From Saccoglossus kowalevskii (taxonomy: Eukaryota > Hemichordata > Enteropneusta > Harrimaniidae), in NCBI RefSeq assembly GCF_000003605.2, contig NW_003105608.1, forward strand, positions 4,794-19,015: a stretch of 14,222 nucleotides of DNA. The letters run 5' to 3'. The notes under the pieces are model-generated. The model did no database searches, was not told the origin of the DNA, and worked only from the letters and a program-made list of their open reading frames with translations. The stretch's first letter is position 1. Each line of letters opens with the position of its first letter. Shown one piece after another: positions 1-7,706 of the stretch. A program made the position numbers and the translations under genes.

Positions 1-334
1 CTCTATCTGATTGCAATGTACATAAATACCTGCTGTAAATATTGTTCTCTTAACTGTCCTATATACTCTATCTGATTGCAATGTACATAAATACCTGCTG
101 TAAATATTGTTCTCTTAACTGTCCTATATACTCTATCTAATTGTAATGTACATAAATACCTGCTGTAAATATTGTTCTCTTAACTGTCCTATATACTCTA
201 TCTGATTGCAATGTACATAAATACCTGCTGTAAATATTGTTCTAACTGTCCTATATACTCTATCTAATTGTAATGTACATAAATACCTGCTGTAAATATT
301 GTTCTCTTAACTGTCCTATATACTCTATCTGATT
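1..334. repeat. 65-bp tandem array, five copies plus a terminal fragment
   Basis: Units start at 1, 66, 131, 196 and 258; the fourth is 62 bp because three bases are missing. The partial sixth (CTCTATCTGATT, 323-334) is the end of the minus-strand exon. Units differ by only a few substitutions (CTGATTGCA versus CTAATTGTA), so the array is young. It probably continues left of the window. Every unit carries, on the minus strand, GATAGAGTATAT, the putative donor of the exon at 324-423. Confidence 0.95.
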
Positions 335-423
335 TGTCGCTGGTTGACGTTGTTCGTTTTCTTCTACTACCTTTACCCAAAGGAGATGCTGGCGCTTTCA
401 CATCCAAGTCTTCACCGCTGCCA
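324..423 (-). CDS. second coding exon of the unrecognised minus-strand gene
   Basis: On the minus strand TTCATTTGGTTTCTAG|TGGCAG (424/423) is an acceptor behind a long T-rich tract. Joined to the AG of the previous exon it gives AGT (Ser), then GSGEDLDVKAPASPLGKGSR and RKRTTSTSDKSDR. Together the two exons give exactly 60 codons and end at phase 0. The putative donor is AGATAGA|GTATAT (324/323), which is only moderate; beyond it the frame reaches a stop within the tandem array. The segment has an acidic patch followed by a basic RRKR cluster, perhaps a nuclear localisation signal. The gene continues left of the window. If read without the splice, the T-rich tract mimics a signal peptide. Confidence 0.62.
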
Positions 424-572
424 CTAGAAACCAAATGAATAACTAAATAAACAAACATAATCAGAAAAAAATCTGAGATCATTTTACTTATAGGTCTTTA
501 GGGACTTTCGCAAATTTTGTCCCAACAATCTTATCATTGAAAAAAAATAAACTGAAGAAATGTCTCCTTGAC

Positions 573-619
573 TTTATTTATTTATTTATTTATTTATATA
601 TTTATTTATTTATTTATTA
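573..619. repeat. (TTTA)n microsatellite
   Basis: About twelve TTTA units with one TATA interruption at about 597-600. It lies in intron 1 of the minus-strand gene. Confidence 0.9.
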
Positions 620-1547
620 TAAATAGTGTTTCTAGTAAAATAGGGAAGGTATTACTAAGATGGGTACAACTTTACATTCAGTAATATTTTGTTATTTAAA
701 TTATTGTTGCTATTGTGGTCAGCACAATGTTGCTAGGGAAGTTGTTAAACAGCATGGAGGTATGAACAGATACCTCCAAGTTAAACAGGAACTCAAATGA
801 AAATTCAATTGTCATAATACATGATGGTGTAGTTACAGCCTCACATTTTCCGGGAAATAATTTCTCTAGCATACATTTAGAAACACGGAGTGATAGCCTT
901 CCAGTAATTTCTAGAACAGTCACAAAACAATACAGGGTCACCATGCCAAATCTAGTTAAAGATGGTTGACTGGAGACTTATTTTTTTTCACTTATTGCTA
1001 CTTACCCTAAATCCCTTTAGGGGTAAATAGCGGCAATATAATCCAAGCGAACACAAGTAGATGGGCAAGTTTGTGTAACCATAATAGCAGAAATTAACTA
1101 TCACTCTGTATTATCCCTGATACAAGAAACATAATTTGTGACTATCTGGTATAAAAATGTATGCAAGCAAAAATTAGCCTTGATTGTGATCACATGTTTG
1201 CAACAGCCACAGTAGAGTTAATAGTTGACAGTGATTAATTATGGTTATACATTTCTATTCAAATACCACTCAACCTCGTTATGGCTTTACCACATATCCA
1301 ATCCTCGAGTTATGTGTACACTTTCATTTTGAGGTGTACTTTAGAAATATATTGAGCTAAAAGCATAGATCAACTCAAGTTACTCAAGATAATGCTAACA
1401 AGATTATAATAATATCTAATATTGATAACAGTGATAGTAAGAGGCTAACCATTTTAAATGATGGGGTTGGCTGCAGATGGTGAGTCTTATCTGCATTTCT
1501 TTTTTTTTAATGTGCCAAGTGTTCCCTTGCAGTACCTTGCTTGCATA
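620..1547. other. intron sequence, no feature recognised
   Basis: Part of the minus-strand gene's first intron. It contains a short hairpin at 1003-1026 (CCCTAAA / TTTAGGG stem, 4-base loop) and no convincing exon. The open frame at 696-944 on the minus strand lacks splice or family support. Confidence 0.6.
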
Positions 1548-1751
1548 TACTGTAAAAGACTTTATTTTCGCTTGGAATTAATTGTTGCTGATGGAGTGAT
1601 TCAGTGAAAATAAAATCCAGCGAATATACCTTCTTTCCTGTATTTTACATTCAGCTCACCAAAAATTAGTGAAAATAAATTCCATACACATTACCTAAAA
1701 AGTCTTTTTCAGCGAAAATTAATTCCAGTGAAAATAAATTATTTCACGGTA
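1548..1751 (-). mobile_element. TA-flanked MITE, family 1 copy A
   Basis: Begins TACTGTAAAAGACTTTATTTTCGC and ends with the degraded inverse AATTATTTCACGGTA. Internally it repeats GTGAAAATAAA(A/T)TCCA and CAGCGAAAAT in both orientations. Its reverse complement aligns along its length with the copy at 9175-9353, and it aligns directly with 11834-12047. No coding capacity. Confidence 0.8.
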
Positions 1752-2632
1752 TGTTTTTTTCTTTTTCTGTGTCTAGCCTGTAATTAAAATTTCCCGCTGT
1801 CCCCTATAATTTTATAGGGTCAACCCCTAAATTAATTGCAAATTTTTGTTTCTAAAAAAAGAAACAACAAAAGATAAAAAGCAAAACCTCGGAAATACAC
1901 ATTTCTCTAAATACTAATAATTACTATTTGGCTAACCCATACTGAGCAAACACAAAAGTGTGCCCAGCAATAGAATACAATAGAAGAGAATAATGCTTTA
2001 TTAAAATTAATACCGTAAAGAAAGAGTTAACATATTTTTTTAGGTTTTCAGATTAATAAAGTAAATAATAAAAGTACATGAAATGTAAAAATTGATTTAA
2101 AAAAGAACTCAAAATTGATGAACGACAAAAATACTACAGACTATTATTAATAATAATAATAATAATATAAGAAATATTAAAATACTGTGATATGTAAGTA
2201 TATCTGTATGTAGCACAGAATATGTATAAAATATAAAAGAACATGACAAAATAAAAGAATTAGTCTTGTTTATATTTAACTAAATGAGTGTGATAAGTGT
2301 GATGAGAGTGATAAGATGGTTTGTATTTGATGACTGTAGTACAAGTTTAAATTGTTTATTTTAAGTTTTGGTAATCACTGTTAATTCCTTTAAGAATATT
2401 ATATATGTCATCTATGTGTTCTGTGTACAGTTTACATTCTAGTAAACGATGTAATTCATGCTCAATATAACACCACCACCCACCCCACCCCTCCAGCCAA
2501 CTAGAGGTCATGTCACCATCACGACACGTGGTATACGGGTTGTTGGAAAGATGGCAATTTCAAAAAAAAAGAAGCCGAGACAAGTTTCAGTCTCATATAA
2601 TACATTTAACGTCGGAAATATTTGCTATTTAC
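1752..2632. other. intron sequence with simple repeats
   Basis: AT-rich part of the minus-strand gene's first intron. It contains a (TAA)n microsatellite at about 2143-2167. No exon, RNA gene or transposon ends recognised. Confidence 0.6.
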
Positions 2633-2712
2633 CTCCCGTTCGAGTTGGCAGAGCCAACCGAGCTTGGCAGATCGCCATCTGGGTCGCCGCTGCCATCGAA
2701 GATGTCAGCCAT
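2633..2712 (-). CDS. first coding exon of an unrecognised minus-strand gene
   Basis: Reading down from 2712, an ATG in the context AACAACATGG opens MADIFDGSGDPDGDLPSSVG plus six further residues (SANSNG) and ends with AG|GTAAAT at 2633/2632. It is acidic and Gly/Ser-rich, so probably disordered. Codons are GC-rich (GAC, ATC, GGC, CTG) unlike the surrounding AT-rich DNA, which supports true coding. Just upstream on the minus strand, CACTGTTTTCAG|AACAAG (2728/2727) is a good acceptor, suggesting a spliced 5'UTR. It joins in frame to 423..324. I do not recognise the protein; the N-terminus resembles those of nuclear regulatory proteins only in general character. The + strand open frame 2458-2820 overlapping it is its antisense. 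Confidence 0.72.
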
Positions 2713-3140
2713 GTTGTTGTTCTTGTTCTGAAAACAGTGACTACTATTTTCACAACAATGAGGCAGACGTCGTTAAAATACGCAACACACATAGAAAATG
2801 TAATTAGAACCGATAAATAGAAATGGTAATATGTTTTTTTTAAATGAGTTAATATTCAAACTAGCTTACGGAAATTTGATGTTTGGCTTTTATAGCGACG
2901 AATCTCGTACTGTAATAATTTGAATAATTAGGTAAACAGTGTTTCGCGCAGTTTGGTTTATTGTTGTACTGTCTTTAGACAAAACGTATTTCGAAATTGA
3001 ATTACTTGAGTTGTGTGTATTTTTGGTTCTAACGCAGGCAGTATAAGTTCTTATAATTAAACTAGATCGAACTTAACAATAAAGGTTCCGTTTCAGCTAT
3101 AAAGTGATTGAATTGCGTCGTATTCTAGCCATTTACTTAC

Positions 3141-3235
3141 GTACCAGCTGTTCACTAGCGTTCACCATATCATGAATATTAATAGAAATGTATTAACCAA
3201 TTATTAACCAGCCGTGGTCGCCATTTTGGTTTAGC
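3141..3235 (-). other. possible noncoding first exon and promoter of the minus-strand gene
   Basis: On the minus strand, CAAAATGGCGACC (about 3217-3228) matches the YY1 consensus typical of the first bases of animal transcripts. It is followed about 80 bases on by CTGGTAC|GTAAGT (3141/3140), a near-ideal 5' splice site. This would splice to the acceptor at 2728/2727 that precedes the first coding exon. The ATG inside the YY1 motif gives only a six-codon frame. The right boundary is approximate. Confidence 0.35.
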
Positions 3236-3239
3236 ATGG

Positions 3240-5500
3240 CTTTGATAACCCGCATTAACAGGTTCGTACTTTTGTCATTATTTTGTGTTTTTTTGGTTAG
3301 AAATAGTTCTGGAATACCAAATGTAAGCCTATGAACGAGTTGCATCTTCTTTTACCAGCGCAGGCAAACTAAAACATCGCTAGTTTACCTTACACATCAG
3401 GCTACAGTGCCGATGGCATTCTTGTCGTTTTTCGCCCTTTGTTCGAACCTCTGAACGTATTGAATAAAAAAAACATTTTTCAGGAAATTGACGAAATTTA
3501 TGAATCTACCGAGTAACTTATGATAACCATTCAAAACTAATATTCACAGTAAATCTTGAGAACATTATCTAAGTGTCTGCTTGGAATAAGAGTGGCATTT
3601 TATTTTCAATTTTCTAGAAATTTTCCTTTAAAAATACTTGTAATAAATCTATCACTACAACAAAATTGTTATCAAATTTAACAACCAATTTCATTTTTTA
3701 TATTCAATAGTCCCTTCACATCATAATCACTAAATTTAACATTATTATTATTATTATATTAGCATCGAAGGAGTGGGTGGTTTTACCCATTGGTACACTA
3801 TTTTTAGAATCATACATGTATTTCCATTATTTATTGTGAGATGTGCATTTTTTAATGCTTTGTTTCTTTTGTTTTCACAATATTTTGTCATTATAGTTAG
3901 TAAAGTAAACTTTATTGTCATTGTACCCTCTTTAGGGTATTAAATTGATTACAATAAAGTAAATATGTTTAAGAAAAAAACATAAAACAATTAAAAAAAA
4001 ATGACCAGATAAACGAAAGTAAAATATAATAATTACTAAAATAGCTAGATAATTTAAAAAAACTGAAACCCATAAAAACACTTTCAAGCTGACTTTTTTT
4101 TTATTTGGGGGGGGGGGGCTTAAGATTTTTTTTGTTTCGCATTCAAAAAAAAAAAGGAAACGATCCACTTAATTATTAAAAGCATGTATAAATAAAAATC
4201 ATATTTGTTATGTCTATAATTTATGCAAGCGTATACACTACATGTAATAATAGACAATATGGCTTGGTAGAGCACAGGGAGCCCAGGAACTATGATCAAC
4301 TGTACGCACTCCCTATGAGCGTGGGGGGGGGGCGTATCGGCTGGTATCTAGTGTAAGAAATAGACAAGGGATGAAGGCTCCAGTCAGCTCACATTTTTTA
4401 AACTCGAAAAAACAGACGAAAAGATTGAAAAATAAAATCTATAAAAAATACCAGGTTGAAGAATATTAGTTGCTCCTTCAAATTTCGCCAAAGCCTTACC
4501 TACATTTTACCGATGTCTGCAGAATAAATCAAGAAAACTACAAAAATTGACCCCATTTAGGAATTCCTAACGGTTTGCCCGAACGCATGGTACAGTTGGA
4601 GGCGTGGCCTGTTCAGCATTTTGTCAACAACCAATCACAAAACTGGTTACGAACCAGTTGAGCAAGGCTAATCGAGTCGTGACCTCGATGTGGTTCGTAA
4701 CTAAAATTTTGATTAAGAATTATAGCCAAAAGGAAATTGTGTTCATTTAGTCTAAAATTATCCAACATTTTATAGAAAAATATGTAAAAACCGGCATGTT
4801 GTTCCACTAAGTACTCAAAGATTTAATGCACGAATGCCTCAGGTGTGAAACAGATATTTTTTCTGTCATCGTTTTTTTTTTTTATTTCAGTGCATTCATA
4901 ATATTGAATGTCACTGTCATCTGGCCAGTGTTCTCACTAGAAATTGAAACCAATGTAGCAGTAATAATGTACATACTAATTTGCATAACTTTGCTTATTA
5001 TTTGTTAACATATTCATTAAATCACTTTAATTACACAATTGTTCACTTGCGAAATTAAGAGTGACAAACAAGTTTTCGTCAATTTATATTAATTTGATTT
5101 AAAAAGTCAGTGGGAATTAATAAATCTCTCTGGCAGGCAGGATAATGAATGTGACATCAGCATGGTGGTAAAACAAGCATTTTGATAATACAGCCACACT
5201 GATTGTATCTTGGGGAGAACACAGCACTGCTAACTTTCGTTTGAAGCGCGAAAATGTTTAGGGTATTTTGATACAGAAATCATATTCCATATTTGAACAG
5301 GGCTGCGACTGTTGCCGTAATCCTGCATTATCACGTTGTAATTGCGCTGAAAACAAACACCTATATAATCAAAGTTTCTCTAAAATTGCAACTGTTCCGC
5401 TCCATTGAGTCTATTACCAGACAAAACTGAGCTGGTGATGTTATCGGCTGCCATGTTTCTTTAAAATACTTGCAATGAATGGAACTCTAGAACAAGGCTG
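3240..5500. other. region between the divergent genes, no gene recognised
   Basis: AT-rich DNA with (ATT)n at about 3739-3757, a 12-G run (4107-4118), a 10-G run (4323-4332) and A/T homopolymers. Open frames at 3932-4168, 4613-4807 and 4826-5008 are AT-driven and show no family signature. A small minus-strand frame beginning at 5453 is treated separately. Parts may be hmbox1 5' intron if its first exon lies here. Confidence 0.55.
5396..5453 (-). other. possible short minus-strand first exon or small frame
   Basis: From 5453 down, AAACATGGCAGCC resembles both a Kozak start and the YY1 consensus. It opens MAADNITSSVLSG with exon-like GC-rich codons, then CTG|GTAATA, a weak donor; unspliced it stops after 22 residues. 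No in-frame partner exon was found, and it does not join in frame to the 2712 exon. Could be an unrelated gene's first exon or chance. Confidence 0.2.
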
Positions 5501-5509
5501 ACATTTTAA

Positions 5510-5720
5510 AGCGAGGAAGTCGTCACCTGCGCATGCGTCAGATGGCCATAGCGTGTCATTGTTTACAAACAAGCGTCTACCCATGAGCGTTTTTAGTGTG
5601 TTGTTATCGTCGCTTGGGACTCAATTCCCACGCGTACTTAGGTGACAACCCTCGCGGTATAAGGCAACGTTATTTTCCACATGTGCTAAAACCGTTTCTG
5701 CAAGTACGGGGTGCCCGTCA
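5510..5720 (+). promoter_or_regulatory. CpG-richer candidate promoter with NRF1-like and YY1-like sites
   Basis: GC and CpG content rise here relative to the flanks. TGCGCATGCGTC (5528-5539) matches the NRF1 consensus at nearly all positions, and GATGGCC follows directly (YY1-like core). This combination marks housekeeping-type promoters in animals. It lies about 1.4 kb before the 7063 acceptor, fitting a noncoding first exon of hmbox1, but I could not pick a convincing donor. Orientation is not established. Confidence 0.35.
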
Positions 5721-7063
5721 GTAATTTTAGGACGTCTTAAACTAAATCAGCATGGCACCAGCTTATCTTGTTCATACATGTTTTAATGCCAGCTTAGCTA
5801 TAAAGCTGATCTCTAAACTGAGTTTTTGGCACATGTGTATTTACTACACACAGCCAGGGTTGGGATTGATTTATTGTGTTCTGTAAATCAAATTCCTAGC
5901 TTTATTTTCATGTTACATTTTTGTTGCCAAATTTGATTGACTTACATGGATGAGATTTCACAAAGTCGCTGCATTTTATCTCGGCATATAGCTACAAAAT
6001 CAGTCTTGTTAGAAAGCACACAGTCACCAACAATGAATCATTCAAGGTCATTGACATCACATTCAAAGTCCCCCCTCCCAAAATGGAAAAAGAATCCCAT
6101 CACTGAACACAAACGTTTCTCATGGAGTAAACCATTTTTCATTCTCATTTTGAGCTAGTTATTACTACAAGCAGGAGGTATAACATAGGTATGTTGTTAT
6201 AGGTATAACAGTTAGTGTATCACCAAAACAACAGAAAGTATGCACTCGGGCAGTACAGGGTCGCATTAACCTCTGATACTCATCGACCAATACAGTCTCC
6301 TTCATGCATGTTTTGTAGTATTCTCCTAATAACCTCATACCCCAGTAATATTTTACTTTCAAAGTGATTATATTCACTGATACGTGTTTATTATTATATG
6401 CCCTAAATTAATCTTGTCATTTTCTGAAACCTCCAAGTTAGTCTGATTTTTAGGGTCATCGATATTTCACACAACAAATCAGTGCATGAATCGAGAACAA
6501 TATTTGAGTACATTGTCGGAGAATAAAAATTTTTCTGATGTTTGGAATTTAAGCTGTTCTGATCTGATCATATTTTTTTAAGCCCACTTTAAGCATCTGA
6601 AAAATGCTAACTCAGTGGTTTTCGGAAAATTTTTTTTTTTTAGCATTCACAGCACTGGGTTTTAAATTCACAAGTTCTTCTAGTAAAGTAAAGGTTTAAT
6701 TGTATGTTGCCAAGTGCACTTTTGCATAATTTGTTCAGGGGAAGTAACTTCGAAAAAGTCAAAATTATTGTTTTATGCACAATTTGTTGAATAAAAAACT
6801 TCCATGTATAAATCCTATCAAAAAACCAAACATTTTGCTTGTCTCTGAATTGTTTTTCTTGATTCAAGGAGTAATTACTTTAGGATCTGACTGTACAAAT
6901 ACATGTAGATGATTAGATTTCATATTCTTGACTGGAAAGATGTCCTACACAATTATTGTACAGAAGTAACTTTTAAATATGCCACAGCATAAAAATAAGA
7001 TCCTAAAATATTTTTGATTTTTCTCTGATGCATCTTTTAACATTTGTGTAATTTTGTTTACAG
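5721..7063. other. probable hmbox1 5' intron, no gene recognised
   Basis: AT-rich. Holds a diverged repeat at 6251-6339 related to 9410-9505. CACTGGGTTTTAAATTCAC near 6653 also occurs in the MITE at 8514-8725. The open frames here (5937-6158, 6165-6377 and 6640-6867) have no family signature. Confidence 0.5.
6251..6339. repeat. dispersed repeat, copy 1 (pair with 9410-9505)
   Basis: Shares in order CAGTAC, GTCGCATTRACCTC, CTCRTCG, ATAC and a terminal TAATAACCTCAT with 9410-9505, with small gaps between blocks. Family unknown. Confidence 0.5.
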
Positions 7064-7173
7064 ATTATTTTTATACCATTGATGCGTGTATGCAATACTC
7101 TTCCAAAGGTCAAAGGTCATCCTGTGTAATTTAATCACAATATAATATACACCATAGGTCATCAGTCATCGCC
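7064..7173 (+). other. HMBOX1: probable 5'UTR part of hmbox1 exon with upstream splice acceptor
   Basis: TAATTTTGTTTACAG ends at 7063 and has a good pyrimidine tract, so an upstream noncoding exon probably joins at 7064. The 110 bases to the ATG contain the in-frame stop TAA (7132-7134). Two other AGs (7157, 7164) are possible but weaker acceptors. If this acceptor is not used, transcription could start close by, and the segment would be promoter instead. Confidence 0.5.
7107..7119 (+). promoter_or_regulatory. perfect DR1 nuclear-receptor element AGGTCA-A-AGGTCA
   Basis: Two exact AGGTCA half-sites are separated by one base, the DR1 consensus bound by HNF4 and RXR heterodimers. It lies 55 bases before the hmbox1 start codon, and another AGGTCA half-site is at 7156-7161. 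HNF4 control of HNF1 genes is known in vertebrates; extending it here is inference. Confidence 0.4.
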
Positions 7174-7706
7174 ATGGAACCCAAATACACCATAGAGCAA
7201 ATTGATTTGCTGAGACGGTTACGGAAAAGTGGTATGACGAAAGATGAAATTGTGCGAGCACTAGATACAATGGAAAGGCTGGATGGCGAATACGATAACA
7301 GATATGGATTCATTAGGAACTCTAATTCAACCAATCAGAGCAAGGAAAGTCAAAATCAAAACCAGAACAGAAATGTGACCTACCCTAGCAATGGTAGCTA
7401 TGGTAACAATGCAGGGAATTATGGGAACAATTGCATGATGGGTGTGAACAACACCTCAAATGTTTCTATGCCCGTGATTAATTTCGCACAGCCAAGTGCA
7501 GTGTATACATCTACTGGAACATCAAGTACGTTTAGTTTTCTGCAGGCAAATAAACCTGCACAAACTCAAGTGACTACGACTTCAAGCACCAATAATAGTA
7601 GTAGCAATCCCACTATGTCGTGGCACATTCCTGGTAACTACGGTAACACAGGGTCTATGGACACAGGATTAACTCCGGAGGACGAAGAAGTAGAGGAACT
7701 TATCAG
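7174..7706 (+). CDS. HMBOX1: hmbox1 coding exon 1: HNF1-N-like module and low-complexity linker
   Basis: Encodes residues 1-177 plus two bases of R178. Residues 2-42 form the helical HNF1-N-like segment (TIEQIDLLRRLRKSGMTKDE, then EIVRALDTMERLDGEY), which in HNF1 relatives mediates dimerisation. Residues about 43-165 are low complexity, rich in Asn, Ser, Gln, Gly and Thr, with repeated GNYGN/SYGNN-type motifs, so probably disordered. Residues about 168-177 are acidic (PEDEEVEELI) and lead into the POU-like domain. The donor is ATCAG|GTACTT at 7706/7707; open reading beyond it to 7737 is intronic. The exon probably extends upstream as 5'UTR to 7064. Confidence 0.93.

Noticed and set aside
1-334. 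CRISPR-like periodic repeats (also at 10579 and 12516)
   Set aside because: The arrays are head-to-tail tandem repeats without unique spacers, in a spliced eukaryotic genome.
264-482. Minus-strand 72-residue frame that looks like a secreted protein with a signal peptide and an RRKR cleavage site
   Set aside because: The hydrophobic start is a translated T-rich splice acceptor tract (TTTGGTTTCTAG). The part after it joins in frame to the exon at 2712-2633.
1003-1026. CCCTAAA/TTTAGGG hairpin as an interstitial telomere-like site for HOT1
   Set aside because: It is a single copy on each arm, not a repeat; such 7-mers are expected by chance.
2458-2820. 120-residue + strand open frame
   Set aside because: It is antisense to the minus-strand first coding exon, opens with a CA/CC-rich low-complexity run and has no family resemblance.
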